DNA of 64,000 bases from Afipia felis ATCC 53690 (GTDB lineage Bacteria; Pseudomonadota; Alphaproteobacteria; Rhizobiales; Xanthobacteraceae): contig NZ_KB375270.1 of the NCBI RefSeq assembly GCF_000314735.2, positions 1,488,001-1,552,000 of the forward strand, read 5' to 3'. The notes beneath the pieces are model-generated. The model ran no database searches. It saw only the letters and a list, made by a program, of their open reading frames with translations, and was not told the DNA's origin. Both the position numbers and the translations under genes were made by a program. The number at the start of each line of letters is the position of its first letter. Position 1 is the stretch's first letter. Shown here piece by piece: positions 52,861 through 63,704 of this stretch.

Positions 52861-54645
52861 ATGACCTATCGCGCGCCCGTCGAGGACATCCTGCTCGCTC
52901 TCAACTACGGCGCCGCGCTGAATGAGGCGATCCGCGCCGGGCATTACCAGAACTACGATCCCGAAACCGCGGGCGCGGTGATCGAAGAATCCGGAAAATT
53001 CGCAAGCGAGGTGCTCGCGCCCCTTAACCGCGTCGGCGATGAACACGGCGCGACGCTCTCGGATAAGAAAGTCACCACGTCGCCCGGATGGCGCGACGCT
53101 TACAGAGGCTGGACCGAGGCTGGCTGGAATTCCCTCACCGGCCCGGAAGAATTCGGCGGTCAGGGTCTGCCGATCGTGCTGCACGCCGCCTGCAGCGACA
53201 TCTGGAGCGCGGCGAACATGGCGTTCGGGTTGTGCCCGCTGCTCACGGCGGGCGCGATCGAGGCCATCTGCGTCCACGGTGCTGACGATCTCAAGCAAAC
53301 CTATCTCGCGAAACTCGTTTCGGGCGAGTGGACCGGCACCATGCAACTCACCGAACCGCAGGCCGGGTCCGATGTCGGTGCGCTGCGCACCCGCGCAGAG
53401 AAACAATCCGACGGCAGCTATCGGCTCTCTGGCACGAAAATCTTCATCACCTATGGCGACCACGACATGACCGGGAACATTGTGCATCTCGTGCTCGCCC
53501 GCCTGCCCGGCGCGCCGGACGGCACCAAGGGAATCTCGCTGTTCGTGGTGCCGAAATTTCTGGTCAACGCGGACGGCACGCTCGGCGCGCGCAACGACAT
53601 CTATGCCAGCGGCCTCGAACACAAGCTCGGCATTCACGGCTCGCCGACCTGCACCATGACGATGGGCGACAAGGGCGGCGCGGTCGGCTATCTGCTCGGC
53701 GAAGAGAACAACGGCATGGCCTGCATGTTCACGATGATGAACCAGGCACGCCTCGGCGTCGGTTTAGAAGGCGTCGGCATCGCGGAGCGCGCCACGCAGC
53801 AGGCGCTCGCCTATGCCCATGAGCGCAGGCAGGGCCGTGCGCTCGGCCACAAAAGCGGCGAACCCGATCTCATCGCCGTGTATCCCGACGTAAAGCGCAA
53901 CCTGCTGACGATGCGCGCCCTCACCGCCGCCGCGCGCACGATCTGTTACGCGACGGCGGTCGCGATCGACGTCTCGCATCAGGCTCAAAACGAAGCGGTG
54001 CGCGAGAAAGCCGATGGTCGCGCAGGTCTGCTCACGCCGCTCGCAAAGGCCTTCTCCACCGATATCGCCAACGAGGTCGCGGCGCTCGGCGTGCAGGTGC
54101 ATGGTGGCGCGGGCTTCATCGAGGAAACGGGTGCCGCGCAATACGTGCGCGATGCCCGCATCCTCACCATTTATGAGGGCACCAACGGCATTCAGGCCAA
54201 CGATCTCGTGATGCGCAAGCTCGGCGCCGACAAGGGCGCGGCGGTGCGAGACCTGCTCGACGAACTCGGGCAGATCGTCGCACGGGTCGAAGCATCGAAC
54301 GATCCAACGTTCGGCGCGACCGGCGCAATCCTGCGCGAGGCGCTCGGCTCGGCCGCGCGCGCCAGCGAATGGCTGCTGGAAAGATTGGGCAGCGCGCCGA
54401 ACGAAGCGCTCGCGGGTGCGACACCTTATCTCCGCTTGCTTTCGCTTGCGACCGGTGGCTGCATGCTCGCGCGCGAAGTGCTCGACGGACGTGCCGATGA
54501 GACCCTGCGCGAGCGCGCCTTACGCCGCACGCCGCTCGCGCGTTTCCTTGCCGAGAACCTGGTGGTGCAGGCTCCGGCGCTGGAGCAGGCCATCGTCCGA
54601 GGCAGCGGCGCGATCAATGACGCCGATATGACGCTCGCGGATTAG
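52861..54645 (+). CDS. Acyl-CoA dehydrogenase (long form, DmdC-like)
   Basis: A 594-residue FAD enzyme with the acyl-CoA dehydrogenase core (TEPQAGSDVGALRT, FIEETGAAQYVRDARI) and the catalytic Glu in ILTIYEGTNGIQ. The extra C-terminal domain of about 130 residues marks the long-form subgroup that includes 3-methylmercaptopropionyl-CoA dehydrogenase DmdC and other poorly defined enzymes. An enoyl-CoA hydratase gene follows after 156 bases. The true substrate is unknown. Confidence 0.9.
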   Translation: MTYRAPVEDILLALNYGAALNEAIRAGHYQNYDPETAGAVIEESGKFASEVLAPLNRVGDEHGATLSDKKVTTSPGWRDAYRGWTEAGWNSLTGPEEFGGQGLPIVLHAACSDIWSAANMAFGLCPLLTAGAIEAICVHGADDLKQTYLAKLVSGEWTGTMQLTEPQAGSDVGALRTRAEKQSDGSYRLSGTKIFITYGDHDMTGNIVHLVLARLPGAPDGTKGISLFVVPKFLVNADGTLGARNDIYASGLEHKLGIHGSPTCTMTMGDKGGAVGYLLGEENNGMACMFTMMNQARLGVGLEGVGIAERATQQALAYAHERRQGRALGHKSGEPDLIAVYPDVKRNLLTMRALTAAARTICYATAVAIDVSHQAQNEAVREKADGRAGLLTPLAKAFSTDIANEVAALGVQVHGGAGFIEETGAAQYVRDARILTIYEGTNGIQANDLVMRKLGADKGAAVRDLLDELGQIVARVEASNDPTFGATGAILREALGSAARASEWLLERLGSAPNEALAGATPYLRLLSLATGGCMLAREVLDGRADETLRERALRRTPLARFLAENLVVQAPALEQAIVRGSGAINDADMTLAD

Positions 54646-54801
54646 GCAGTTTGCACGATTTTTCCAGACATTTTTCGCCTACGCTCGCGGCATCGATCTC
54701 CCCAAATCATTCGGCAAAACCGGCGCTTGCCCATATGGGCCACCGAGCGGATGATATAAGGTAAGATCGAAATAACCGCCCGCCCAAGGCCAAGGATTCG
54801 C

Positions 54802-55548
54802 ATGCCCGACCACATCGTTGTCACTGACGAGGAATCGATTCGCATCATCAAGCTGCGGCGGCCGGAAAAAAAGAACGCGCTCACGCAAGGCATGTACGAC
54901 GCGATGCGTCATGCCATCGACACCGCGCAGAACAATCCGGATATCCGCTGCATGGTGTTCACAGGCGGTGCCGGCGTCTTCACCGCCGGCAATGATCTCG
55001 AGGATTTCCAGAAAGCGGGCGCGGGCCAGCCGCGACCGATCAGCGCCGTCAAATTCATGTACTCGCTGGTGCAGAACACCAAGCCTATCGTCGCCGCCGT
55101 CGACGGCATCGCGATCGGCATCGGCACAACAATGATGTTCCATTGCGACTATGTGGTCGCGAGCACCGCAGCGTCGTTCTCGACTCCCTTCATTCATCTC
55201 GGGCTCGTCCCCGAAGGTGCGTCGAGCCTGCTCGCACCGATGACGATGGGCTATCAGCGCGCGTTTTCAATGCTGCTGATGGGCCGCCCCGTCAGCGCCG
55301 AGGACGCCGAACGGGCAGGCTTCGTCAACGACGTCGTCGCGCCCGGCCATGCCGAGGTCGAGGCGCTCAAGGTCGCGCGCGATATCTGCGCGCTGCCCGC
55401 CGAGGCGCTGGCGACCTCGCGAAAATTATTGCGGCCGCCGTCGGAAGAACTCTTGCGCCGGATCGATCAGGAGAGTCATCTGTTCGGCGAGCGGCTCTCC
55501 TCGCCGGAGGCTGTTGCCGCATTCGCAGCATTTTTCGCGCGTAAATAA
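54802..55548 (+). CDS. Enoyl-CoA hydratase/isomerase family protein
   Basis: A 248-residue crotonase-fold protein with the oxyanion-hole regions GVFTAGNDLEDF and AVDGIAIGIGTTMMFHCDY. The second catalytic position has GLVPEGAS, where one of the two hydratase glutamates is kept. It lies downstream of the acyl-CoA dehydrogenase, consistent with a beta-oxidation step, and upstream of a deacetylase-like gene. Confidence 0.88.
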   Translation: MPDHIVVTDEESIRIIKLRRPEKKNALTQGMYDAMRHAIDTAQNNPDIRCMVFTGGAGVFTAGNDLEDFQKAGAGQPRPISAVKFMYSLVQNTKPIVAAVDGIAIGIGTTMMFHCDYVVASTAASFSTPFIHLGLVPEGASSLLAPMTMGYQRAFSMLLMGRPVSAEDAERAGFVNDVVAPGHAEVEALKVARDICALPAEALATSRKLLRPPSEELLRRIDQESHLFGERLSSPEAVAAFAAFFARK

Positions 55549-55599
55549 ACTCAGGTTCGCACCCGCAGGTTTGTACCCGTTCCACTGCAAGGATTGTCC

Positions 55600-56532
55600 A
55601 TGTCTACTCTTTTGCTCACGCATACCGCTTCCTCCCTCAATCACAAGGTGAGCGAAGGCCATCCGGAGCGTCCCGACCGCATCCGCGCGATGGAGAAGGC
55701 GCTGAGCCAGGACATCTTCAAGCCCTTAGTGCGCGAAGAGGCGCCGATGGGCGACATCGAGACCGTGAAGCTGTGCCACGATGAAAGCTATGTCGACGAA
55801 ATCCGCGAGATGTCGCCGAAACAGGGCATCGTCTATATCGACGGCGACACCATGATGTCGCCCGGCACCTGGGAAGCAGCAATGCGCGGCGTCGGCGGCG
55901 CCAATGCCGGCGTCGATGCTGTCGTCAGCGGCAAGGCACAGAACGTCTTCGTCGGCACCCGCCCCTGCGGTCATCATGCCGAACGCAACCGCGCAATGGG
56001 CTTCTGCATCTTCGATCAGGCCGCGATCGCTGCGCGCTATGCGCAGACCAAGCATGGCATCGGCCGCGTCGCCGTGGTCGATTTCGACGTGCACCACGGC
56101 AACGGTTCGCAGGACATCTTCTGGGCCGACCCCACCGTGATGTACTGTTCTACGCACCAGATGCCGCTGTTTCCCGGCACAGGCGCAACACAGGAGCGCG
56201 GCGAGCACGACACCATCGTCAACGCGCCGATGCATCCGGGCGACGGTGGCACGATATTCCGTCAGGCATTCGAGGGCGTGATCCTGCCGCAGCTTCAGAA
56301 ATTCTCGCCCGAACTCATCATCATCTCCGCAGGCTTCGACGCGCACTGGCGCGATCCGCTCGCCAACATCCAGCTCGACGAAAAGGATTTCGGGTGGGTG
56401 ACGAAGAAATTGATGGACGTCGCCGACAAGAGCGCAGGCGGACGAATCGTCTCCGTGCTTGAAGGCGGCTACGATCTGCAGGGTCTGCACGATTCGATCG
56501 TCGAGCATGTCAGCGCCCTGATGGGGCACTGA
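55600..56532 (+). CDS. Histone deacetylase-like / acetylpolyamine amidohydrolase family protein
   Basis: A 310-residue zinc amidohydrolase with complete family motifs: EGHPERPDRIRAM, RPCGHHAERNRAMGFCIF, DFDVHHGNGSQDIF (metal ligands) and SAGFDAHWRDP. A TTG two codons upstream is possible. Bacterial members deacetylate acetylpolyamines or other small amides. In alphaproteobacteria it commonly sits before xseB and dxs, as here. Confidence 0.9.
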   Translation: MSTLLLTHTASSLNHKVSEGHPERPDRIRAMEKALSQDIFKPLVREEAPMGDIETVKLCHDESYVDEIREMSPKQGIVYIDGDTMMSPGTWEAAMRGVGGANAGVDAVVSGKAQNVFVGTRPCGHHAERNRAMGFCIFDQAAIAARYAQTKHGIGRVAVVDFDVHHGNGSQDIFWADPTVMYCSTHQMPLFPGTGATQERGEHDTIVNAPMHPGDGGTIFRQAFEGVILPQLQKFSPELIIISAGFDAHWRDPLANIQLDEKDFGWVTKKLMDVADKSAGGRIVSVLEGGYDLQGLHDSIVEHVSALMGH

Positions 56533-56602
56533 ACGCGCCACATTGCGTCCGCAAATCAAACCTACGCTTCCAAGCGCCACAGGATCGACCGGGGAACACT
56601 CT

Positions 56603-56854
56603 ATGGCCACCAACACCCAAGCCGACATCAAGACGATGACGTTCGAGCGCGCAATCGAGGAACTCGAAACCATCGTCAAGCGTCTGGAAGACGGCAAGGT
56701 GCCGCTGGAAGAATCGGTCGCGATTTACGAGCGTGGCGAAACGCTGAAGCGCCGCTGTGAGGAACTGTTGCGGCTCGCCGAGGCACGCGTGGACAAGATC
56801 ACCACGGACGCCACCGGCGCGCCCGTGGGCACCGAGCCGCTCGACGTGCGCTGA
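56603..56854 (+). CDS. xseB: Exodeoxyribonuclease VII small subunit
   Basis: An 83-residue protein with the XseB pattern (FERAIEELETIVKRLEDGKV, LEESVAIYERGETLKRRCEE). It partners XseA, which is not in this window. The start is the ATG giving MATNTQ; the frame upstream is not conserved. It is followed by dxs after 188 bases. Confidence 0.95.
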   Translation: MATNTQADIKTMTFERAIEELETIVKRLEDGKVPLEESVAIYERGETLKRRCEELLRLAEARVDKITTDATGAPVGTEPLDVR

Positions 56855-57042
56855 GCCCCTTTAGGGCGAGCGAAACCCTCCATATTGGCTCCCGCCAGCC
56901 GCAGGACCGGCATGCCGCATTGCGCCATTTTCCGGCCTGCGGGCACATTGGCATGACTTTGGAATTGGTATAAAGCCTCGGCACCCACGGCGCGGCCACA
57001 GGCCAGACGGCCGTCTCCCTTTATTTTCAGCAAGGCTTGACC

Positions 57043-58959
57043 GTGTCCCAGACCAGCACGACCCCGTTGCTCGATACCATCCCGACCCCAGACAAACTGC
57101 GCGCCTTGACGCCCGAGCAGTTGCCGCAGGTCGCGGACGAACTGCGCCGCGAAATGGTCGATGCCGTGTCCGTCACCGGTGGGCATCTCGGCGCGGGTCT
57201 CGGCGTGGTCGAACTGACCGTCGCCCTGCACTACGTGTTCAACACGCCCGACGACCGCATCATCTGGGATGTCGGCCATCAGGCCTATCCGCACAAGATT
57301 CTTACCGGACGCCGCGACCGCATCCGCACCCTGCGTCAGGGCGGCGGCCTGTCCGGTTTTCCGAAGCGCGCCGAGAGCGAATACGATGCATTCGGCACCG
57401 CGCATTCTTCCACCTCGATCTCGGCCGGTCTCGGCATGGCGGTGGCGCGCGACCTGCAACAGGGCAACAACAACGTTATCGCCGTCATCGGCGATGGCTC
57501 GATGTCGGCGGGCATGGCCTATGAGGCGATGAACAATGCGGGCGCGCTGAACTCGCGGCTGATCGTCATCCTCAACGACAACGACATGTCGATCGCGCCA
57601 CCCGTGGGCGCGATGTCCGCCTATCTGGCGCGGCTGATTTCGAGCGAGACCTACGGCACCGCGCGCGAGATCCTGAAAAACATCGCCCACCGGATGCCAA
57701 AATTCTTCCAGGATCGCACGTTGCGCGCGGAGGAATACGCGCGCGGCATGGTCGCGGGCGGCATGCTGTTCGAAGAACTCGGCATGTTTTATGTCGGTCC
57801 GATTGACGGCCATAACCTCGATCATCTTCTGCCCGTGCTCACCAACGTCCGCGACAACGGCACCGGTCCCGTGCTCATCCATGTCGTCACCAAAAAGGGC
57901 AAGGGCTACGCACCGGCGGAGGAATCCGACGACAAGTATCATGGCGTGGTGAAATTCGACGTCGCCACCGGCAAGCAGTTCAAGACGAAGTCGAATGCGC
58001 CCTCCTACACTTCGGTGTTCGGCAACAGCCTCACCAAGGAAGCGCAAAAGGACGACAAGATCGTCGCCATCACCGGCGCGATGCCCGGCGGCACCGGCGT
58101 CGATATCTTCGCGAAATCCTTCCCCGAACGCACCTTCGATGTCGGCATCGCCGAGCAGCATGCGGTGACGTTCGCCGCAGGCCTCGCAACCGAAGGCTAC
58201 AAGCCGTTCTGCGCGCTGTATTCGACCTTCCTGCAGCGCGGCTACGATCAGGTGGTGCACGACGTCGCGATCCAGAATCTTCCGGTTCGCTTTGCGATCG
58301 ACCGCGCGGGCCTTGTCGGCGCGGACGGTCCGACCCATGCGGGCTCGTTCGATAATACCTATCTCGGCTGCCTGCCGAACCTCATCATCATGGCGGCCGG
58401 CGACGAAGCCGATCTCGTCCACATGGTCGCAACGCAGGTTGCAATCGACAACGCGCCGAGCGCGCTGCGTTATCCACGTGGCGAAGGCCTGGGCCTTGAA
58501 TTGCCGGATGTCGGCGTGCCGCTCGAAATCGGCAAGGGCCGCGTACTGCGCCAAGGCACGAAGGTCGCGTTGTTCTCGTTTGGCACGCGCCTCGGTGAAT
58601 GCCTGAAGGCCGCCGATGAACTGGAAGCCCAGGGCCTGTCGACGACGGTGGCCGACGCGCGCTTCCTCAAGCCGCTCGATATCGAACTGACGCTGAAACT
58701 CGCCCGCTCGCACGAGGTCCTGATTACGGTCGAAGAAGGTTCGATCGGCGGCTTCGGCACCCATGTCATTCAGGCGCTCGCCGATCACGGCGCGCTCGAC
58801 AAGGGTCTGAAGATTCGCTCGATGGTGCTGCCCGACATTTTCATCGATCAGGACAGCCCGGCGAAGATGTACGAACAGGCCGGGCTCGATGCCAAAGCCA
58901 TCGTCGCCAAGGTGTTCGAGGCACTCGGCAAAGGTGCGGCGTCCACCAAACTGGCGTAA
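57043..58959 (+). CDS. dxs: 1-Deoxy-D-xylulose-5-phosphate synthase
   Basis: A 638-residue thiamine-diphosphate enzyme, first step of the non-mevalonate isoprenoid pathway (pyruvate plus glyceraldehyde 3-phosphate). Motifs include [54 protein letters not shown] (ThDP) and [20 protein letters not shown] with AAGG 7 bases upstream is chosen; TTG six bases earlier is too close to that site. Confidence 0.97.
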   Translation: MSQTSTTPLLDTIPTPDKLRALTPEQLPQVADELRREMVDAVSVTGGHLGAGLGVVELTVALHYVFNTPDDRIIWDVGHQAYPHKILTGRRDRIRTLRQGGGLSGFPKRAESEYDAFGTAHSSTSISAGLGMAVARDLQQGNNNVIAVIGDGSMSAGMAYEAMNNAGALNSRLIVILNDNDMSIAPPVGAMSAYLARLISSETYGTAREILKNIAHRMPKFFQDRTLRAEEYARGMVAGGMLFEELGMFYVGPIDGHNLDHLLPVLTNVRDNGTGPVLIHVVTKKGKGYAPAEESDDKYHGVVKFDVATGKQFKTKSNAPSYTSVFGNSLTKEAQKDDKIVAITGAMPGGTGVDIFAKSFPERTFDVGIAEQHAVTFAAGLATEGYKPFCALYSTFLQRGYDQVVHDVAIQNLPVRFAIDRAGLVGADGPTHAGSFDNTYLGCLPNLIIMAAGDEADLVHMVATQVAIDNAPSALRYPRGEGLGLELPDVGVPLEIGKGRVLRQGTKVALFSFGTRLGECLKAADELEAQGLSTTVADARFLKPLDIELTLKLARSHEVLITVEEGSIGGFGTHVIQALADHGALDKGLKIRSMVLPDIFIDQDSPAKMYEQAGLDAKAIVAKVFEALGKGAASTKLA

Positions 58960-58970
58960 GAATCCGATAT

Positions 58971-59070
58971 CGTCATGCCCGGGCATAGCCCGTCGAAGAC
59001 GGGCGTGAACGCCCTTATGACCTGGGCATCTGCCTTTTGATGGATTGCCGGGTCTAGTCCGGCAATGACG
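58971..59070. repeat. Palindromic intergenic repeat (REP/BIME-like)
   Basis: The element begins CGTCATGCCCGGG and ends CCGGCAATGACG, so its ends are inverted copies. It contains internal hairpins (CCCGTC-GAA-GACGGG and GCCGG-GTCTAGT-CCGGC). This pattern is widespread between genes in Bradyrhizobium, Rhodopseudomonas and Nitrobacter genomes. It lies between dxs and tlyA. Confidence 0.75.
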
Positions 59071-59087
59071 ACAACGGGACGGACAGG

Positions 59088-59825
59088 ATGGCCATGACCG
59101 AACGCAAACGCGCTGACGTTCTTCTGGTCGAACGCTGCCTGTTCGAAAGCCGCGCTCGCGCGCAGGCGGCCATCGAGGCGGGTTCTGTCACCGCCAACGG
59201 CAAGGTCATCACCAAGGCTTCGGAACCGATACTCGTCGACGCAGACATCAGCGCCGAACCCGCGCATCCGTGGGTATCGCGCGGCGGCGTCAAGCTCGCG
59301 GCGGCGCTGGAGCACTATCCCCTCGATATCGAGGATCATGTCTGCGTCGATGTCGGCGCCTCGACCGGCGGCTTCACCGAAGTGCTGCTCGCGAATGGCG
59401 CGAGCCTCGTCTTCGCCATCGATGTCGGCACCGCGCAGCTGCATCCGAGTCTGCGCGGCAATCCGCGCGTGATCTCGATGGAGAATACCGACATCCGATC
59501 GCTCGAAGGCCACCGCCTCGAAAGGCGGCCGGATGTCGCGGTGATCGATACGAGCTTCATTTCGCTGAAGCTCGTGCTGCCTGCTGTGTTCTCGTTCGCC
59601 GCCGCTCCGCTGCAGATGCTCGCGCTCATCAAACCGCAATTCGAAGCCGGACGCGCACAGGTGAAGAAAGGTATCGTCCGCGACGAGGCCGTTCATCGCA
59701 CGATCTGCGACGACATCGCGGCATTCGCCGCCGCACAAGGCTGCACCGATATCGAGGTGTTTCCCTCTTCTATCGAAGGCGGCGACGGCAATCGCGAATT
59801 TTTTATCGGCGCCCGGCGCGGCTGA
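59088..59825 (+). CDS. tlyA: TlyA-family rRNA methyltransferase
   Basis: A 245-residue protein with an N-terminal S4 RNA-binding domain ([20 protein letters not shown]) and an FtsJ-type Rossmann methyltransferase domain ([42 protein letters not shown]). TlyA proteins 2'-O-methylate 16S and 23S rRNA; related proteins are annotated as hemolysin A. It overlaps the next methyltransferase gene by one base. Confidence 0.93.
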   Translation: MAMTERKRADVLLVERCLFESRARAQAAIEAGSVTANGKVITKASEPILVDADISAEPAHPWVSRGGVKLAAALEHYPLDIEDHVCVDVGASTGGFTEVLLANGASLVFAIDVGTAQLHPSLRGNPRVISMENTDIRSLEGHRLERRPDVAVIDTSFISLKLVLPAVFSFAAAPLQMLALIKPQFEAGRAQVKKGIVRDEAVHRTICDDIAAFAAAQGCTDIEVFPSSIEGGDGNREFFIGARRG

Positions 59826-61066
59826 TGTCGATGGAACGCCTCACCATCGATCATGTCGGCCAGCAGGGCGACGGCATCGCCCTCGATGGCGCGCGCAATA
59901 TCTACGTGCCCTACACGCTCGGCGGCGAAACCGTCGAGGTCACCGCCGCGTCCGAACGATCCGCGGACCGGCGTGATCTTGTGGAGGTCATCACTCCAAG
60001 CCCAGAGCGGATTGCACCGTTCTGCGAGTATTTCAGTGTCTGCGGCGGCTGCGCGATCCAGCATTGGCAGACCGATGCCTATCGCAACTGGAAGCGACAA
60101 CTTGTCGTGGACACGCTGAAGCAGGCGGGAATTGCGAGCGAGGTCGGCACGCTGGTCGATGCGCACGGCACCGGTCGCCGCCGCGCCACGTTTCACGCGC
60201 GGCAAGGATCGGGTGCGCTGCGCGTCGGCTTCGCGGCCGCCGGTCGCCACGAAATCGTGCCGATCACCCATTGCCCTATTCTCGATCCGGCGATGGACGG
60301 TGCTATCGGCGTGGCCAATGCCCTTGCCGAACTCTTGAAGCCGGTCGGCAAACCGCTCGATATCCAGATCAGCGCCACCGAGAACGGCCTCGATGTCGAC
60401 ATACGTGGCTCCGGCCCGCTCGACACTGCGATGCTCTCGAAACTCTCTGGGTTGGCGAAACAGCACCGCCTCGCCCGCCTGACGCGACATGGCGAACTCG
60501 TGCTGCTTCAGGCGCCGCCCACCATCCGCGTGGGTCGCGCGACCGTGACGCTACCACCCGCCTCCTTCATGCAACCGACACAGGCGGGCGAGGAAACGCT
60601 CGCCACGCTCGTTACGGAGCGATGCAAGGGTGCGAAAAGGATCGCCGATTTGTTCTGCGGCTTCGGACCGTTCTCGCTGCGCCTTGCGGAAAAATTCCGC
60701 GTCTCGGCGTTCGACAGCGACGCCAAGGCGGTCGCCGCGCTGAACGACGCCGTGCGTATCACGCAGGGCCTGAAGCCTCTCGCAGGCGAGGCCCGCGACC
60801 TGTTCCGCCGCCCGCTGGTGCCGCAGGAGCTGCGGGACTTCGACGCCGTGGTGTTCGATCCGCCCCGCCAGGGCGCGGAGGCGCAAAGCCGCCAGCTTGC
60901 GGCCAGCAGGCTGACGCATGTCGTCGCGGTCTCCTGCAATCCCGCGACCTTCGCGCGCGATGCGAAAATCCTGCTCGGCGGCGGCTTCAAACTCGGCAAG
61001 GTGGTCCCGGTGGACCAATTCCGGCACACGCCCCATGCCGAGGTCGTCGCCGAGTTCACGCGCTAG
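59825..61066 (+). CDS. 23S rRNA (uracil-5-)-methyltransferase, RlmD/TrmA family
   Basis: A 413-residue protein with a partly retained TRAM-like N-terminus, iron-sulfur cysteines ([10 protein letters not shown], then a Cys in THCPIL), a SAM motif ([17 protein letters not shown]) and the catalytic Cys in [14 protein letters not shown]. It methylates uracil-5 of 23S rRNA or tRNA by family. The ATG shares its first base with the tlyA stop; a second ATG lies 6 bases on. Confidence 0.9.
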   Translation: MSMERLTIDHVGQQGDGIALDGARNIYVPYTLGGETVEVTAASERSADRRDLVEVITPSPERIAPFCEYFSVCGGCAIQHWQTDAYRNWKRQLVVDTLKQAGIASEVGTLVDAHGTGRRRATFHARQGSGALRVGFAAAGRHEIVPITHCPILDPAMDGAIGVANALAELLKPVGKPLDIQISATENGLDVDIRGSGPLDTAMLSKLSGLAKQHRLARLTRHGELVLLQAPPTIRVGRATVTLPPASFMQPTQAGEETLATLVTERCKGAKRIADLFCGFGPFSLRLAEKFRVSAFDSDAKAVAALNDAVRITQGLKPLAGEARDLFRRPLVPQELRDFDAVVFDPPRQGAEAQSRQLAASRLTHVVAVSCNPATFARDAKILLGGGFKLGKVVPVDQFRHTPHAEVVAEFTR

Positions 61067-61309
61067 GCTGGATTTCTCAGCGGAGCCGTTCGGACGATGG
61101 CAAACCGTCGTCGAACTGTCGTGAATCGATCAAAATTTACCAACACTTCACACTAACAATATACCTTTCGACGCGCGGACCCGCCTCATCGCGAGGCGGC
61201 CGGTCCGACTGGAACTTGCCATTATTCCTGCCGCGCCAGCCCATTTTGAGGGCGATCCGGCCCTTACGTCTCCTTTGCGTATTTAAGGCTCAGTCTAAGG
61301 ACTCCAATC

Positions 61310-62992
61310 ATGCTTTCCAGGCTCTCGATCAGCGCCAAACTCATCGCCCTTGTTTCCGTTCTCCTGGTCTCGCTCGCCGCTCTCGGCACCTTTTCCGTCA
61401 GCGAGATGCACACGATCAACAAATCGACCCAGGAAATCCAGACGAACTGGCTGCCCAGCATCCGCCTTCTCGGCGAAATGCGCACCCAGGCCGCACGCTA
61501 CCGCGCGGTGCTGCGCGATTACCTGACCGGGCCCGACGAGACCGTGATGATCGATATTCAGAAGAACCTTGACGCGCGGGCACACGACTTCATCAAAGCC
61601 TTCGAAAGCTACGGCAAAATGACTAAGTCGCCTGAAGAACAGGCGATGTACAAAGACCTCGGAAATGAATGGAAGAACTTCAAGGCCGGCTCCGACGAAG
61701 TCGTCGCCGCAGCGCGGAAATACGATTTTGCGCAGGCGCGCGAGCTGAACGCCACCAAGGTTGTGAAAGTCGGCCGCGCCATGGACGGCGCTCTCTCGAA
61801 GATCGTGGCGCTGAATGACAAGGGTGCCGACGACGCTGGCGATCGTGCGGCACATGATTACAATCGGGCCTTCGTCGTCGTGCTCGGCGGGCTCGCCCTT
61901 CTGATCGTGATCGGCGCAGGCGCCGCTTTCCTGATCGTGCGCGACGTTGCCAAGGGCATCGCCTCGGTCGTTCAGCCGATGCAGTTGCTGGCGCAGGGCG
62001 ATCTCTCTCCGGAAATCCCGCATCAGGGCGCGAAGACCGAAATCGGCAAGATCTCCGCCACGCTTCAGGTATTCAAGGACGCGCTGATCGCCAAGAAGGC
62101 CGCCGACATCGTCTCCGCTAACGAAGCAACCGCCAAGATGCAACGCGCCGAGACCGTCGACGGCGTCACCCGCAAGTTCGAGAGCATGATCGGCGAACTG
62201 GTGGCGTCTCTCGCCTCTGCGTCCACCGAAATGGAATCGTCGGCCGGAACGCTGACCAAGGCGGCCGACGTCACCCAGCAGCTATCGACCTCAGCTGCCA
62301 ATGGCTCGCGTACGGTGTCGGAAAGCATCCAGTCGACCGCAGCCGCGACCGAGGAGATCACCTCCTCCGTCGCTGAGATCGGCCGTCAGGTCATGGAATC
62401 GAGCCGCGTGGCGCAGCGCGCCGTGCAGCAGGCCGAGAAGACCAACTCCAGCATCAGCGAATTGTCGGCGGCGGCCGCACGTATCGGTGACGTCGTCAAG
62501 CTGATCACCGCGATCGCGGAGCAGACCAATCTGCTCGCACTCAACGCCACCATCGAGGCGGCGCGCGCCGGTGAAGCCGGTCGCGGGTTCGCGGTCGTGG
62601 CTTCCGAGGTGAAGGCGCTCGCGTCACAGACCGCGAAGGCGACCGACGAAATCGGTGCGCAGATTGCCGGCATGCAGGCTGCGACCGACGACTCGGTGAC
62701 CACCATCAAGGAGATCAGCGCGACAATCGACCAGATCTCGGAAATCTCCTCCGCCATCGCCGCCGCCGTCGAGGAACAGGGTGCGGCGACGCAGGAAATC
62801 GCCCGCAACGTGCGTCAGGCCGCCGAGCTCTGCTCGCAGGTCGCCGTCAACATCGACGACGTCAGCCGCGGCAACAGCGAAACCGGCGCAGCCTCCTCGC
62901 AGGTGTTCTCCGCCGCGCAGTCGCTGGCGCAGGAAAGCACCCGGCTGGAAGTCGAGGTGCAGGGCTTCATCAACCAGATCCGCGCCGCATAA
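61310..62992 (+). CDS. Methyl-accepting chemotaxis protein
   Basis: A 560-residue chemoreceptor. One membrane segment (about 10-32) and a second (about 190-212, [20 protein letters not shown]) flank a four-helix-bundle sensor. A HAMP-like linker and a signalling domain with the highly conserved tip ([33 protein letters not shown]) follow. It is a single gene with a strong terminator. Confidence 0.94.
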   Translation: MLSRLSISAKLIALVSVLLVSLAALGTFSVSEMHTINKSTQEIQTNWLPSIRLLGEMRTQAARYRAVLRDYLTGPDETVMIDIQKNLDARAHDFIKAFESYGKMTKSPEEQAMYKDLGNEWKNFKAGSDEVVAAARKYDFAQARELNATKVVKVGRAMDGALSKIVALNDKGADDAGDRAAHDYNRAFVVVLGGLALLIVIGAGAAFLIVRDVAKGIASVVQPMQLLAQGDLSPEIPHQGAKTEIGKISATLQVFKDALIAKKAADIVSANEATAKMQRAETVDGVTRKFESMIGELVASLASASTEMESSAGTLTKAADVTQQLSTSAANGSRTVSESIQSTAAATEEITSSVAEIGRQVMESSRVAQRAVQQAEKTNSSISELSAAAARIGDVVKLITAIAEQTNLLALNATIEAARAGEAGRGFAVVASEVKALASQTAKATDEIGAQIAGMQAATDDSVTTIKEISATIDQISEISSAIAAAVEEQGAATQEIARNVRQAAELCSQVAVNIDDVSRGNSETGAASSQVFSAAQSLAQESTRLEVEVQGFINQIRAA

Positions 62993-63013
62993 AGCAGCAC
63001 GGAGCTTGCAAAC

Positions 63014-63041
63014 AAAACGGCGGCCGATCGGCCGCCGTTTT
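63014..63041 (+). terminator. Strong terminator after the chemoreceptor gene
   Basis: A perfectly self-complementary 28-base palindrome (AAAACGGCGGCCGA and its complement) is followed by TTATTTTG. It lies 21 bases after the stop and also precedes the end of the convergent Gly-rich protein gene. Confidence 0.9.
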
Positions 63042-63061
63042 TATTTTGCTGTCAGCATTTC

Positions 63062-63595
63062 CTACTGACAGACGTTCACAGTCCTCGCATGCCAGCCGCT
63101 CCTCGTGTGGTAGCGCTGAAGCTGATAGCACTGGCTGTAATCGTTGTAGGCATAATCATCGCCGTAATAGTCGTCATCGTAGTAGGCGCTGTCATACGGC
63201 CAGTCGTCGTAATAGCCGCCATAGCCGTAACCGAAGGCGAACACCGGGACCCGACCATGATGGCCGTGGTGGCCATGCCAGTTGCCGCCCTGATTCCACT
63301 GACGGTAAATCATCGCATTGTTACTCGGCCCGTGGACTGCATTGCGCGTCATGCCGGGATTGACCGCCGCAAAGCTGTTACGCATCCCGCCGCCACTCGC
63401 GAAGCTGTTGAAGCCACCACCCCCGCCGCGCGCAAAGCCGCCACCGCCACCGAAGTGAGCACCGCCGCCGCCACCCATGTGGCCGCCACCGCCTCCACCA
63501 CCATGACCGCCGTGGCCCTGCGCCAGCGCAGCACCGGGATCGAACGCCGCCACCGCGGCGAGCAGCGCCGTTCCCATCAGAATTTTTCTGAACAT
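63062..63595 (-). CDS. Exported Gly/His/Tyr-rich hypothetical protein
   Basis: A 177-residue protein with a signal peptide (to about residue 25, AALAQ). Residues about 26-65 are a glycine-rich stretch with His and Phe. The middle has His/Gly runs (WHGHHGHHGR), then an Asp/Tyr-rich part, and the C-terminal 25 residues end in a Cys-containing motif (HARTVNVCQ). Similar small exported proteins occur in Bradyrhizobiaceae without known function. The start chosen precedes the signal peptide. Confidence 0.7.
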   Translation of the reverse strand: MFRKILMGTALLAAVAAFDPGAALAQGHGGHGGGGGGGHMGGGGGAHFGGGGGFARGGGGGFNSFASGGGMRNSFAAVNPGMTRNAVHGPSNNAMIYRQWNQGGNWHGHHGHHGRVPVFAFGYGYGGYYDDWPYDSAYYDDDYYGDDYAYNDYSQCYQLQRYHTRSGWHARTVNVCQ

Positions 63596-63704
63596 CGTCG
63601 ATCTCCACCTTCCGTAACCGTGGAGATAATGTGCCAAGCACCTTTTCTTTCCCGCGCGCGACGCAGAAAAGCATCAGTAATCCGTGAACAGGAACCGCGA
63701 AGAT

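Noticed and set aside
56725..58986. A 753-codon open frame antisense to dxs
   Set aside because: It is a GC-rich shadow of dxs with Arg/His/Asp/Ala-biased composition and no domain. Similar long antisense frames lie over soxB, fdwB, iorB and the GGDEF gene.
63400..63540. Tandem repeat or CRISPR-like array
   Set aside because: The periodic GGC/CCG pattern is the coding sequence of the Gly-rich stretch in the exported protein; there are no spaced identical repeats.
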